Part shown: positions 9,048 through 19,143 of the stretch, piece after piece | How positions within the stretch are numbered: the first letter of the stretch is position 1 | How the letters are laid out: the number at the start of each line of letters is the position of its first letter | Assembly: GCA_018378775.1 (NCBI GenBank) | Contig: JAGZWV010000003.1 | Span: 31,734-95,733, forward strand | Reading direction: 5' to 3' | Length of the DNA stretch: 64,000 bases | DNA from: Collinsella sp. | GTDB taxonomy: Bacteria; Actinomycetota; Coriobacteriia; Coriobacteriales; Coriobacteriaceae | Translations under genes and position numbers: made by a program | The notes under the pieces: generated by a model | The model's database searches: none | The model's input: the letters and a program-made list of their open reading frames with translations, nothing else | What the model was told of the DNA's origin: nothing

Positions 9048-9746
9048 TTACAGATCGCGTGCTCGGTAAACCTTGGTGCTGACGGTGCAGCTGATTGCAC
9101 ATAGCGCGAGGGCAAGTGCGGCGATGCCCGCGCACAAGCAGCCGAGGACGGCAGGATCGGGATTCGCCCCAGCAATCGACATGAGCCAGTTGCTGATGGG
9201 GTTGGAGGAGCTCAGCGTGGCCATGGCAAGGCATCCGAGCAGGGCAAACAAGGCAACGGATAGGCGCAGCGCCTCCATGCGTCCAAATCGAAAGAACAAC
9301 GGCTGTGCCAAAAACACCATCATGAGGGAGATGAGCATCGATGCTGCCGAGGCTATTGCAATCTCAAAGACGATCTGTCCCGTCAACGGAATACCCGCGC
9401 TGTTGAAGAGCGGGAAGGAGACGACGCTCAGAAGCGCGGCGGCGCACGCCATGACAGCCGAAAAGACAATGATGCTCAGGTAGCGTGCGCAGATGATGTC
9501 TTTACGAGAAAGAGGCAGCGTTGCGCGATAGCGCTCCCAACCGTTTTGATTGTCGAAACCGGCCAGTGAGTTCATGAATATGATGGGTGACATGGCACTG
9601 ACGGCGCAGGCGCCGGCGCTCATACCGGAATCGCCATCCGACGCGTTGGCGAGCGTCAGCACGACGAAGATGAACAGGCCGACGCCTGCAATGCTCGGAA
9701 TAAGCGAGCGAGCGATGGCGAGCTCGGACATAAAGGCGCGTTTCAT
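9048..9746 (-). CDS. ABC-2-type transporter permease
   Basis: A protein of 232 residues with about six membrane segments (for example FVVLTLANA and MISLMMVFLAQPLFF) and the general look of the permease half of YtrB/BcrA-type exporters. Its start overlaps the stop of the ATPase gene by 4 bp, showing translational coupling. With that ATPase and the GntR repressor it forms a three-gene minus-strand operon, the usual arrangement of cell-envelope-stress or peptide-antibiotic resistance exporters. The substrate is not determinable. Confidence 0.85.
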   Translation of the reverse strand: MKRAFMSELAIARSLIPSIAGVGLFIFVVLTLANASDGDSGMSAGACAVSAMSPIIFMNSLAGFDNQNGWERYRATLPLSRKDIICARYLSIIVFSAVMACAAALLSVVSFPLFNSAGIPLTGQIVFEIAIASAASMLISLMMVFLAQPLFFRFGRMEALRLSVALFALLGCLAMATLSSSNPISNWLMSIAGANPDPAVLGCLCAGIAALALALCAISCTVSTKVYRARDL

Positions 9747-10624
9747 TTCGAAGCCCCTTTCAGCGTGAGGCGCAGGTAGTCATCAATGGTTGCCCGATCG
9801 CAGGGAATCTCGGGGAAGGCCTCGAGCGTTTCGCAACGGTTGGGCACGAGCACGTCCACGCTATAGGCGTGGTGGACGGCACGGGCGCCTTCGACGCAAG
9901 CCATAAGCTCGGCGGCCTGTGCTTGGGTGCAGTGGGCGATGCCGGCGCGGTCGGTAATGTCCTCGCGCGGCAGGTCAAAAATAATCGAGCCATTATCGAT
10001 GCAGATGACGCGATCAGCGGTGCGATCGAGGTCGGACGTAATGTGGCTCGAGAGTAACACGCTGTGCTGGCCGTCGGCGACAAAGGCAAGCAGCTCATCA
10101 AGCAGTTCCTCGCGTGCCATGGGATCGAGGCCCGCGGTGGCTTCGTCCAAAACGAGCAGTTTGGCCTTGTGGCTGAGCGCGCAGGCAAGCTGCAGCTTCA
10201 TGCCCATGCCGCGGGAGAGGTCCTTGACCTTTGCCTTGGGATCGAGGCCAAATCGGTCGATGAGGCTGGAGAAGGTGTCGTGGCTCCAGGTGGGGTATGC
10301 CGGGCTTACGAGTGCCTCAACTTCGGTCACCTTGAGTGTGGAAGGGAAGGGGCATGTGTCCAGCACGAGGCCGACACGAGTGCGCAGGCAACGCTGCGTT
10401 TCATCGGGCGCGTCGGCGCCACAGTGCTGCCCAAACAGGTGCACTTCGCCGGCATCGAGCTTTATAAGCCCAAGCGCGGCGCGAATCGTCGTGGTTTTGC
10501 CGGCGCCGTTTGCGCCCACAAAGCCAACAATCTGGCCGGGCTCCACGGCGAGCGTGACATCGCGTAGTGAAAAGCGGTCGCTCACACGGCGTGAGATACC
10601 TTTGAGTTCTAGCAAGTTCTGCAT
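9743..10624 (-). CDS. ABC transporter ATP-binding protein
   Basis: A protein of 293 residues with Walker A GANGAGKTT (about 36-44), ABC signature LSRGMGMKLQLA (about 138-149) and Walker B LLVLDEATAGLDP (about 157-169). The C-terminal 80 residues after the nucleotide-binding domain resemble the extension of BcrA/YtrB-type exporters. It lies 23 bp after the GntR gene and overlaps the permease gene; the pair should form a dimeric exporter at the cytoplasmic membrane. Confidence 0.93.
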   Translation of the reverse strand: MQNLLELKGISRRVSDRFSLRDVTLAVEPGQIVGFVGANGAGKTTTIRAALGLIKLDAGEVHLFGQHCGADAPDETQRCLRTRVGLVLDTCPFPSTLKVTEVEALVSPAYPTWSHDTFSSLIDRFGLDPKAKVKDLSRGMGMKLQLACALSHKAKLLVLDEATAGLDPMAREELLDELLAFVADGQHSVLLSSHITSDLDRTADRVICIDNGSIIFDLPREDITDRAGIAHCTQAQAAELMACVEGARAVHHAYSVDVLVPNRCETLEAFPEIPCDRATIDDYLRLTLKGASK

Positions 10625-10647
10625 GGTATAGCCTTTCTTGCAGATGA

Positions 10648-11028
10648 CTACTGCATGGTTTCGGGGGCTACCAGGTCGAGCATCTCGTGCAGTTTGTCGC
10701 GCGTGACGCCCAGGGTTTCGGCTTGGCTCGCCGCTTTCGCAAGCAACTCTTCGATATGGCAGAGCTGACTTTCGCGTAAGAGTTCTTGGTTGCCCTCAGC
10801 GACAAAGCACCCCTTGCCCTGCACGGTGCAGATAAACCCGAGCTGCTCCAAGTCGGCGTAGGCGCGCTTGGTGGTGATAACGCTCACACTCAGGTCGCTG
10901 GCAAGCGCACGGATACTGGGGAGTTTGGCTCCCGCAGCGAGTGCGCCCGATAGGATCTGAGCTTTGACTTGCGAGGCTATCTGCTCGTAGATGGGCTTGT
11001 CGCTCGAATTGGATAGGATGATGTCCAC
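10648..11028 (-). CDS. GntR-family repressor, YtrA subfamily
   Basis: A protein of 126 residues with a GntR winged helix-turn-helix (KPIYEQIASQVKAQIL, GAKLPSIRALASDLSVS, TKRAYADLEQLGFI) and only a short helical C-terminal tail, which is typical of YtrA rather than FadR or HutC types. The ATG at 11028 follows AAGGAG. It is first gene of the ABC operon and probably represses it. A matching inverted repeat lies at 11056-11089. Confidence 0.92.
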   Translation of the reverse strand: MDIILSNSSDKPIYEQIASQVKAQILSGALAAGAKLPSIRALASDLSVSVITTKRAYADLEQLGFICTVQGKGCFVAEGNQELLRESQLCHIEELLAKAASQAETLGVTRDKLHEMLDLVAPETMQ

Positions 11029-11055
11029 AGCGGCTCCTTAGCTGTTGGGCTACAC

Positions 11056-11089
11056 GTGTATATAACCGGTAAGCACAGTATATATACAC
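11056..11089. promoter_or_regulatory. Probable YtrA/GntR operator upstream of the ABC operon
   Basis: Inverted half-sites GTGTATATA (11056-11064) and TATATACAC (11081-11089) separated by 16 bp, 28 bp upstream of the GntR start. YtrA-type regulators bind AT-rich palindromes of this kind and usually autoregulate. Confidence 0.65.
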
Positions 11090-11139
11090 TATGCACAGTT
11101 ACGCAAGAGGTAAATAGGGATTGTCCGCTCGTTCATTCA

Positions 11140-11436
11140 TCTCAATCTGTAACATCTGGAACCGATATGGACGGCTACCTGTTACAGATTGAGATTTTGC
11201 TGGCGGGCCCCACCTGGTTGTCTCAATCTGTAACAACTGGAGAAGATTTTGGCTGCTAGATGTTATAGATCGAGACATTGGCCGCCCGTCTATCCTTATA
11301 TCTCAATCTGTAACAGATGGACCCGTTTTGAGTGGCTAGATGTTACAGATCGAGATCTTTCTGGGACGCCCACCTGTTTGTCTAAATCTGTAACAGGTAG
11401 AGGTTCAAAAACCGTCTAGATGTTACAGATCGAGAC
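11140..11436. repeat. Array of eight 15-bp boxes, alternating orientation, 40-bp pitch
   Basis: Box sequence TCTCAATCTGTAACA or its reverse complement, with few changes, starts at 11140, 11180, 11221, 11261, 11301, 11341, 11381 and 11421, strictly alternating in orientation. Read as units, there are four 56-bp palindromes (11140, 11221, 11301, 11381) separated by 24-25 bp. The interiors and separators differ in sequence. No ORF crosses it. It lies between the divergent GntR/ABC operon and prfC. Confidence 0.92.
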
Positions 11437-11580
11437 AAGCTGCTGCAGAGTGCCGCCGCCGATCGGCAACCAAAGCCCCAACTGATGAATTTGTCCTGAT
11501 AGGCGCCCTAGAGCGAGATTTCGCGGCTACAATAGTGCGGTTACAACGACGTAATGCACTCAATGCAAGAAAGGATCCGC

Positions 11581-13194
<1,614 letters not shown>

Positions 13195-13199
13195 TGCGC

Positions 13200-13240
13200 C
13201 GGCGCGGTGGCCTGGCGGGGCTGCCGCGCCGTTTGCTTGC
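13200..13240 (+). terminator. Candidate terminator after prfC
   Basis: An 8-bp GC-only stem (CGGCGCGG at 13200-13207 with CCGCGCCG at 13224-13231) followed by TTTGCTTGC. The T tract is broken, so efficiency is uncertain. Confidence 0.5.
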
Positions 13241-13265
13241 CTGATGCCGTGTGAGCGGCTATCAT
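13237..13265 (+). promoter_or_regulatory. Candidate promoter and leader hairpin for the VUT gene
   Basis: TTGCCT (13237-13242), 17 bp, then TATCAT (13260-13265). The leader that would follow contains a 7-bp hairpin, CGAGCAG (13295-13301) with CTGCTCG (13317-13323), just before AAAGGAG. I did not recognise a known preQ1 riboswitch in it. Confidence 0.45.
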
Positions 13266-13350
13266 ACCCACCGTCGTCTCAAGACCGGGGCGTCCGAGCA
13301 GTTCGGGTCCGATATCCTGCTCGTTAAACCTAAAACCAAAGGAGTACATA

Positions 13351-14073
13351 ATGATCAAGAAGGTCATGGAGGACTATAAGGTCCTGTTGCGGAGCATTCC
13401 CGCGGCAACGGTTTCGCTGTTTTTCGTGAGTGTCATCATGATGAACCTGCTGGCCAACAAAGAGCTCATCAGCCTGCCGTATCTGGCACTCGATTGCGGC
13501 TTTGTGGTGAGCTGGGTTTCGTTTTTGTGCCAGGACATGATCTGCAAGCGCTTTGGCGCCAAGGCATCCATCAAAATCTCTATCCTCGCGCTGCTGGTCA
13601 ACCTGGCCGTGAGCCTGTGCTTTTGGGCATGCTCGCTCACGCCCGGTATGTGGGGCGCCTACTACGACACGGGCATGATCGAGGTTAACACTGCCCTTAA
13701 CGCCACCATCGGCGGCACCTGGTACGTGGTGCTGGGCTCTTCGCTGGCAATGCTCGTTTCTGCCGTGGTTAATTCCACGCTCAACCAGTCGCTCGGCCGT
13801 ATGCTCAAAAAGAATAACTTTGCGAGCTTCGCCTTCCGCTCCTATGTGTCCACGGGTGTTGGCCAGTTTATCGACAACCTGGTCTTTGCCATTGTGGTGA
13901 GCCACACGTTCTTTGGTTGGACCTGGGTGCAGGTCCTTATGTGCTCGCTGACCGGCGCTGTTGCCGAGCTGCTGTGCGAGGTCTTCCTGAGCCCCGTGGG
14001 CTACAAGGTCGTGCGCGGCTGGGAGCGCGAGAATGTGGGCTCCGAGTACCTCGAGCGCCACGCAACCGCCTAA
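13351..14073 (+). CDS. VUT-family transporter (putative queuosine-precursor uptake)
   Basis: A protein of 240 residues with six or seven membrane segments. The run VVSWVSFLCQDMICKRFGAK matches the YhhQ/COG1738 family, whose characterised members import queuosine precursors. AAAGGAG precedes the ATG. Nine bases separate its stop from the SDR gene, so the two are co-transcribed, although a functional link is not obvious. Confidence 0.8.
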   Translation: MIKKVMEDYKVLLRSIPAATVSLFFVSVIMMNLLANKELISLPYLALDCGFVVSWVSFLCQDMICKRFGAKASIKISILALLVNLAVSLCFWACSLTPGMWGAYYDTGMIEVNTALNATIGGTWYVVLGSSLAMLVSAVVNSTLNQSLGRMLKKNNFASFAFRSYVSTGVGQFIDNLVFAIVVSHTFFGWTWVQVLMCSLTGAVAELLCEVFLSPVGYKVVRGWERENVGSEYLERHATA

Positions 14074-14082
14074 GGAGCAAGT

Positions 14083-14763
14083 ATGCGGGTTTTGATCACG
14101 GGCGCTTCGGGCGGTATCGGAGCCGCGTGCGTGCAGCGCTTTTTGGACGAGGGCCACGAGGTCGTGGGCTTTGATCTGCTGCCGGCGGCGATCGAACACG
14201 AGCGCTACCGCCATCTGATTGTTGATGTCCGCGAGCCTAACTCGTTTCCAGGCGACCTTGAGCCTCAGGTGATCGTGAACGTTGCCGGTACGCAGGATTC
14301 GGCCGACGACATCGCCGCCAACCTGTATGGCACCATCAACGTGACCGAGCGCTACGCCTTTGCGGGGGAGGGGCTTGCCGCCAAGCCGGCGCCTGCTATC
14401 CAATCCGTGGTCAATGTGGGGTCGGCGAGCGGGCATACGGGATCGGAGTTTCCCGCCTATGCCGCCAGCAAGGGCGGCGTTATCGCCTATACCAAGAACC
14501 TTGCAAACCGCTTGGCACCGCAGGCCATCGCCAACAGTGTGGACCCGGGTGGCGTTGTCACGCCGCTCAACCGTTGTGTGATGGAAGACGAGCACCTGTG
14601 GAACCAGATTATGGAGCTCACGCCGCTTAAGCGCTGGGCCACTGCCCAAGAGATCGCCGAGTGGATCTACTTTGTGGGCGTGACCAACCGGTTTATGACC
14701 GGGCAGAGCCTGTTGATCGATGGCGGCGAGGCCGGCCGCACACAATTTATTTGGCCCGAATAG
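14083..14763 (+). CDS. Short-chain dehydrogenase/reductase
   Basis: A protein of 226 residues with a classical SDR layout: nucleotide-binding TGASGGIG at the N-terminus (about 6-13), an N-A-G equivalent VNVAGT, and catalytic YAASKGG (Tyr and Lys of YxxxK, about 126-132). The substrate and preferred cofactor are unknown. It sits directly after the VUT transporter and before a strong terminator. Confidence 0.88.
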   Translation: MRVLITGASGGIGAACVQRFLDEGHEVVGFDLLPAAIEHERYRHLIVDVREPNSFPGDLEPQVIVNVAGTQDSADDIAANLYGTINVTERYAFAGEGLAAKPAPAIQSVVNVGSASGHTGSEFPAYAASKGGVIAYTKNLANRLAPQAIANSVDPGGVVTPLNRCVMEDEHLWNQIMELTPLKRWATAQEIAEWIYFVGVTNRFMTGQSLLIDGGEAGRTQFIWPE

Positions 14764-14765
14764 GA

Positions 14766-14803
14766 AACGCGCCCGATGGAAAGCCGTCGGGCGCGTTTTT
14801 GAT
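14766..14803. terminator. Intrinsic terminator between SDR and ung
   Basis: AACGCGCCCGA pairs with TCGGGCGCGTT across a short loop and is followed by TTTTT on the + strand. The convergent ung stop lies 11 bp beyond, so it may act for both genes. Confidence 0.88.
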
Positions 14804-14813
14804 GTATCGATTT

Positions 14814-15539
14814 TTAGCCGATGCAAGTCCAGTTGACGGGGGTCGAGCCGTGCTGTTCGAGTAGCCGATTGGCAGCGGAGAAGGGGCGCGATCCCATAAA
14901 GGCCGGGAGCTCCGCCGTGGCTCGGTTGGCCGAAAGCGGGGAGGGATGCGTGGACGCCAGGCAGAACTTACCGGTCGCTTCGCCAGCCCCGGTCGCGACG
15001 AGCTTGCCTTCGACCATCTGCTGGGCAAAGCGGCCCCATGCCAAAAAGACTATCGGTTGGGGCAACTGGCAGCAGCGTTCGATAACATAGTTGGTGAGCG
15101 TGCTCCAGCCCAGTTTGGCATGCGAGTTGGCGGCATGCTCGCGCACGGTGAGCGTAGTGTTGAGGAGCAGGACGCCCTGCAGCGCCCATGGGGTTAGGTC
15201 TCCCGTGGCGGGAATGGGGCAGCCCAGATCGGCTTTGAGTTCCTTGAAAATGTTGCGCAGGCTCGGCGGCAACTTGGTTTGCGTCGCGGGGACCGAGAAC
15301 GACAGTCCCATTGCCTGGTTGGGTCCGTGATAGGGGTCTTGACCCAAGATGACAACCTTGACCTGGTCGGCCGGCGTGTAGGCGAGGGCATTGAGGATGT
15401 CGTCTTGTGCCGGGTAGATGGTCTGCTCGGCACGCAAAAGGGCGATGCGCTCGAGCAGCTGGTTCGTAGTGTCACGTACCGACTGCGGCGCATCGCCCAA
15501 CCAAGTTGCTATGTTGCGGTCGCGGGTTACGGTGTCCAT
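14814..15539 (-). CDS. ung: Uracil-DNA glycosylase, family 1
   Basis: A protein of 241 residues that excises uracil from DNA as the first step of base-excision repair. The water-activating loop GQDPYHGPNQAMGLSFSV (about 64-81) contains the catalytic Asp, and the DNA-intercalation and His motif HPSPLSANR (about 193-201) is intact. AAAGGAG precedes the ATG. It follows the DMT gene by 88 bp on the same strand and may be partly co-transcribed. Confidence 0.97.
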   Translation of the reverse strand: MDTVTRDRNIATWLGDAPQSVRDTTNQLLERIALLRAEQTIYPAQDDILNALAYTPADQVKVVILGQDPYHGPNQAMGLSFSVPATQTKLPPSLRNIFKELKADLGCPIPATGDLTPWALQGVLLLNTTLTVREHAANSHAKLGWSTLTNYVIERCCQLPQPIVFLAWGRFAQQMVEGKLVATGAGEATGKFCLASTHPSPLSANRATAELPAFMGSRPFSAANRLLEQHGSTPVNWTCIG

Positions 15540-15627
15540 GGGGCTCCTTTATGGCAGATGCTCTGTTGGCATCTATTGTAAAGGCGCACCGGTTGCCTTT
15601 ATGCCGCGGCTGCATAAGGAGTGGGGT

Positions 15628-16530
15628 CTACGAGACGTGCTCGGGCGCTCCTGCCATGCGAGCCTGTCCATGTGCGCGGAGGCGCGGAAGCTCGACGGTT
15701 GCCACCATGACGCCGGTGAGGATGAGAGCGGCGCCAAAGAAGGCGATGGGGCTCAGGACTTCGCCAACCAAGAAGAACGAGAAGACCGCGGAGCAAACCG
15801 GCTCCAGCGAGAAGGCAAAGCCCGTGGTCTCGGCGGGAACATGGGGCTGCACGATTGTTTGGGTAATGAAGCCGTAGGCAGAGCAGATGAGTGCGAGTGC
15901 GACGACAACGACGATCTCGCTCGGCGTGCCGGGAAGCGTGAAACCGCCAAAGGTGAATGCGGCGATACCCGAGAACAAGCCTCCGAAGCCCAACTGCCAA
16001 ACGCCCAGAGCCAGCGGGTCGACATCTTCGACAAAGCGCTTCGCCACAATGATATGGCCGGCATAGACAAAAGCGGAGAGCAGCATGATGAGCGCGCCCG
16101 GGTTCAGGCTGGTAAAGTCGGCGCCCGAGAGCAGCAACATACCGCAGGTGACGATGGTAGTGCCGACGAGCACTTTGCGTTCGGGGGCGCGGCGCAGCAA
16201 GGCGGCGTTGGCAAACGGCACGATCACGACCGTCAGGCTCTGCAAAAAGCCGGCAGTGGAGGCAGAGGTGAGGCTGGAGCCCAGGCACATGCAGGTGAGT
16301 TCGGTTGCCATAATGGCGCCGATGATGGCGGCGCGGACCATAAGGTCGCGGTTAATGCGGAAAGCGCGCTTGTGGAAGAGCAATAGGCAGGCCACAAAGG
16401 CGATGATGCAGCGTAGCGCGACGATGCTCGTGGCGTTCATGCTGTCCATGCCGATCTTCATGAGGGGGTACGAAAAGCCCCATGCGACGGGAACGGAAAA
16501 TGAGAGCGCGATTGCTTTTTTGCGATCCAT
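15628..16530 (-). CDS. EamA/DMT-superfamily transporter
   Basis: A protein of 300 residues with ten predicted helices and two EamA repeats (SVPVAWGFSYPLMKIG near the start; LVGEVLSPIAFFGAALILTG near the end). AAAGGAA precedes the ATG. It is divergent from a LysR gene 158 bp away, the usual setting for a metabolite exporter induced by its own substrate. The substrate is unknown. Confidence 0.9.
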   Translation of the reverse strand: MDRKKAIALSFSVPVAWGFSYPLMKIGMDSMNATSIVALRCIIAFVACLLLFHKRAFRINRDLMVRAAIIGAIMATELTCMCLGSSLTSASTAGFLQSLTVVIVPFANAALLRRAPERKVLVGTTIVTCGMLLLSGADFTSLNPGALIMLLSAFVYAGHIIVAKRFVEDVDPLALGVWQLGFGGLFSGIAAFTFGGFTLPGTPSEIVVVVALALICSAYGFITQTIVQPHVPAETTGFAFSLEPVCSAVFSFFLVGEVLSPIAFFGAALILTGVMVATVELPRLRAHGQARMAGAPEHVS

Positions 16531-16688
16531 GGGATTCCTTTTGTTACAGAACGGTTTCGTAAAAAGGATTCTGCTCCCAGATGTGGATGTAGTAAAGCGA
16601 ATGTATCTTCAGTATGATTAAGAAACGCTAATGTTGACAGAGAAAAGCCTGGCAAAACGTTTTACGGCTACATCGATGTGGAGGCACG

Positions 16689-17555
16689 ATGGCATCGCGG
16701 TACCAGATTGTTTGTATGGTGGTCGATCGCGGCAGTCTGAAACGTGCTGCGGACGAGCTGGGCTATACGCAAAGTGCGGTGAGCCAGGCCGTCAAGGCGC
16801 TCGAGCGCGAGCTGGGCACCACGATTATCGAGCGTGGCAAGCAGGGTGTGTCGCTTACGCGCGACGGCAAGCAGTACCTGCCGTATCTGCGCCAAATCGT
16901 AACTGCCGAGGCCGAGCTTGAGGGCAAGCGCCAGGAGCTGCTGGGCCTTTCGTCGACCGATATTCGTATCGCGACGTTTACCAACGTGAGTCGCACCGTG
17001 CTGCCGCGTGTGATCCGCGACTTTGGGGCGCTGCACCCGGGCGTGCGCTTTACCCTCAAGCAGGGCGATTACACGCGCAACGCCCAGTGGGTGCACGATG
17101 GCGTGGTTGATTTTTGTTTTACGGCACGCGGATTTACCACTGGGCTCGAGAAGCGCGTGGTCTATCACGACGAGTTGGTGGCACTGTTGCCTGTCGGGCA
17201 TCCGCTGGCGGCAAAGGAAAAGATGACGCTCGCCGACCTGGCGTCCGAGCCGTTTGTGCTGCTGGATGAGGGCGAACAGAGCCTGGTGCTCGATGCATTC
17301 GCAACGCACGGGCTGTCGCCGCACGTGACGAGTGAGGTGACCGATGACTACACCATCATGGCGATGGTGGAGGAGGGCCTAGGCGTGAGCATGCTCTACA
17401 GTCGTACTGTGGAGGGCATGCGAGCCGATATTTGTGTGCGGCCCATCGTGCATGCCCCCTCGCGCGACGTGGTGGCTGCCTGGCGCAGCTGGGACACCAT
17501 GCCCATCGCCACGAGGCGCTTTATCGACTATATGAGCTCACATATTGTCAATTAA
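16689..17555 (+). CDS. LysR-family transcriptional regulator
   Basis: A protein of 288 residues with an N-terminal winged HTH (RGSLKRAADELGYTQSAVSQAVKALERELG, about 13-42) and a LysR effector-binding domain (about 88-285). It is divergent from the adjacent DMT exporter and likely controls it. It is convergent with the MATE gene, with no recognisable terminator in the 27-bp gap. It resembles the LysR at 51733 in having a short inducer domain with TDDYTIMAMVEEGLGVSML (compare DDYAIMAMVEDGLGVSIL there). Confidence 0.93.
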   Translation: MASRYQIVCMVVDRGSLKRAADELGYTQSAVSQAVKALERELGTTIIERGKQGVSLTRDGKQYLPYLRQIVTAEAELEGKRQELLGLSSTDIRIATFTNVSRTVLPRVIRDFGALHPGVRFTLKQGDYTRNAQWVHDGVVDFCFTARGFTTGLEKRVVYHDELVALLPVGHPLAAKEKMTLADLASEPFVLLDEGEQSLVLDAFATHGLSPHVTSEVTDDYTIMAMVEEGLGVSMLYSRTVEGMRADICVRPIVHAPSRDVVAAWRSWDTMPIATRRFIDYMSSHIVN

Positions 17556-17582
17556 TGACTGGCGTGGCGTTGAGTGCGGTGT

Positions 17583-18965
17583 TTAGCGGGCTGTCGCTTT
17601 GGCTTGGGTGGCGCGATAGGTGCGTGCCGGGTGGCAGAGTAGTACCGCCACGACCATAAAGAACGCCGTGGTGCCCAGGCTGATGGGATAGACCATCATG
17701 ATGTTCGCAAAGGTGCGGAAGTGCGGGAACACGCAGAACACCCAATAGAAGCGGATGCCACAGACGCAGATCATGGTGATGAGGGCGGGCGTGAGCGAGA
17801 TACCAAAGCCGCGCAGGTAGCCTGACATGTTTTCGTAGAACATGCTAAAGGCGTACGCCGGGAAGATCGAGCACACGCGGATATAGCCGATCGAGACGAT
17901 ATTGGGATCGCTGTTGAACAGCGATAGGATCTCGCGCCCCAAGCCGACAATAACGATAATTGTGGTGAGCGCGACGATACCACCTTCGACCAGGCAGACC
18001 TTGAGCGTTTTGGTGCAGCGGTCGATCTGGCGGGCACCGTGGTTTTGTCCCACAAAGGTGGTGCAAGCCTGGCTAAAGCTGTTGAGCAGGTTGTAGCACA
18101 CATACTCTAGACTCATGGCGGCGCTCGATGCCGCCATGACTTCGGTGCCCAGGCTGTTGATGGCAGACTGGATGATGATGTTGGCGACGGCAAAGACGGC
18201 GCTTTGGATGCCGGCGGGCAGGCCGATCTTGACGATGCGCTTGAGGGCGACGGGGTCGATAGCCAGGTCGCGTAGGGTGACGCGGACGACGGAGTCGGTC
18301 TTGAGCAGGCGGATAAAGAGTGTAGCGGCACTGACGGTGTAGGCGATGGCGGTGGCGATGGCGACGCCCGCGACGCCCCAGTGGAGTACGGGGACAAAGA
18401 TGAGATCCAGACCAATGTTGAGGACGGTGGACACTGCAAGCGCCTGCAGCGGCATGCGGGTGATGCCGACGGAGCGGAAGATCGCGGCCTCAAAGTTGTA
18501 GAGCAAGATCGAGGGCATGCTCAGCAAAAAGACGCGCAGGTAGAGCGAAGCGAGCGGCATGGTCTCGGCGGGAACGTTGAGCGCGGCGAGCATGGGCTCG
18601 GCAAAGATCTCGCCCAGTGCGATGACGACAAAGCCCACGAGCGCCATTAAAATCGAGGTATGGACGGCGCGTTTGACCATGTTCTGATCGTTGCGGCCGA
18701 TAGCGTTGGCGATGACCACGTTGGAGCCAAGCGACATGCCAATAAACAGGTTGAGCATAAGACTGGTAAGCGGAACATTGGAGCCAACTGCCGCCATGGC
18801 GAGGGTTCCCTGGTCGCCCGAGAAGTTACCGATGATGACCGTGGCGATGAGGTTCGACAGCTGCTCCAAGATGCTCGTGGCGGCCACGGGGAAGGCGAAT
18901 AGGGGAATATTGCGCCACAGCGAGCCGGTGGTCATGTCAATGTGCTTAGATACGGTGTCAGCCAT
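17583..18965 (-). CDS. MATE-family efflux transporter
   Basis: A protein of 460 residues with twelve membrane segments in two MatE halves (IPLFAFPVAATSILEQLSNL near the N-terminus; IGLPAGIQSAVFAVANIII mid-protein). It is expected to export cationic drugs or metabolites in exchange for Na+ or H+. The ribosome-binding region is weak and coincides with a solo copy of the 15-bp box found in the array at 11140, which could make expression box-dependent. Confidence 0.93.
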   Translation of the reverse strand: MADTVSKHIDMTTGSLWRNIPLFAFPVAATSILEQLSNLIATVIIGNFSGDQGTLAMAAVGSNVPLTSLMLNLFIGMSLGSNVVIANAIGRNDQNMVKRAVHTSILMALVGFVVIALGEIFAEPMLAALNVPAETMPLASLYLRVFLLSMPSILLYNFEAAIFRSVGITRMPLQALAVSTVLNIGLDLIFVPVLHWGVAGVAIATAIAYTVSAATLFIRLLKTDSVVRVTLRDLAIDPVALKRIVKIGLPAGIQSAVFAVANIIIQSAINSLGTEVMAASSAAMSLEYVCYNLLNSFSQACTTFVGQNHGARQIDRCTKTLKVCLVEGGIVALTTIIVIVGLGREILSLFNSDPNIVSIGYIRVCSIFPAYAFSMFYENMSGYLRGFGISLTPALITMICVCGIRFYWVFCVFPHFRTFANIMMVYPISLGTTAFFMVVAVLLCHPARTYRATQAKATAR

Positions 18966-18969
18966 ACGC

Positions 18970-18984
18970 TCTCAATCTCTAACA
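18970..18984. promoter_or_regulatory. Solo copy of the array box at the MATE gene start
   Basis: TCTCAATCTCTAACA differs from the array consensus at one base. It lies four bases upstream of the MATE start codon and covers where its Shine-Dalgarno should be. Confidence 0.6.
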
Positions 18985-19029
18985 TGCTATTTCGTGCTTA
19001 TTTGCGCAGACGATGATACTCCTAATCGA

Positions 19030-19087
19030 CTAGTCATTGGGGACGTTCTAAAACGATTAGTCATTCAAGAACGTCTCCAATGACTAG
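19030..19087. repeat. GGGACGTTC-type palindromic repeat
   Basis: TAGTCATTGGGGACGTTCT is followed by an imperfect inverted copy ending AATGACTA, forming one hairpin. It is the same family as 5065-5149 and, as there, is followed within 15 bp by TGnGACAAT. Confidence 0.85.
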
Positions 19088-19099
19088 GTGGGGAAGGCG

Positions 19100-19108
19100 T
19101 GCGACAAT
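19100..19108 (+). promoter_or_regulatory. Candidate extended -10 element TGCGACAAT
   Basis: Directly downstream of the palindromic repeat and 35 bp before the rlmA-like start codon. The context GAAGGCGTGCGACAATG closely matches that at 5165. Confidence 0.42.
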
Positions 19109-19143
19109 GGTGGGCGTTGTGTAGTTCGCGCTAAGGAGTTGCC

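Noticed and set aside
11140..11436. CRISPR array
   Set aside because: Boxes alternate in orientation, are only 15 bp, and no cas gene is near. Palindromic units and conserved orientation order do not fit CRISPR repeats.
13266..13350. preQ1 riboswitch before the VUT gene
   Set aside because: The family would make it attractive, but I could not find the C-rich stem with an A-rich tail of class I or the class II pattern; only a plain hairpin is visible.
13330..14826. Minus-strand frame of 498 codons opposite the VUT and SDR genes
   Set aside because: It spans two recognised genes and their ribosome sites and a terminator; no domain is visible.
16551..16564. A further array-type box upstream of the DMT gene (TTGTTACAGAACGG)
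   Set aside because: Only nine bases match the box; this is expected by chance and the second half is missing.
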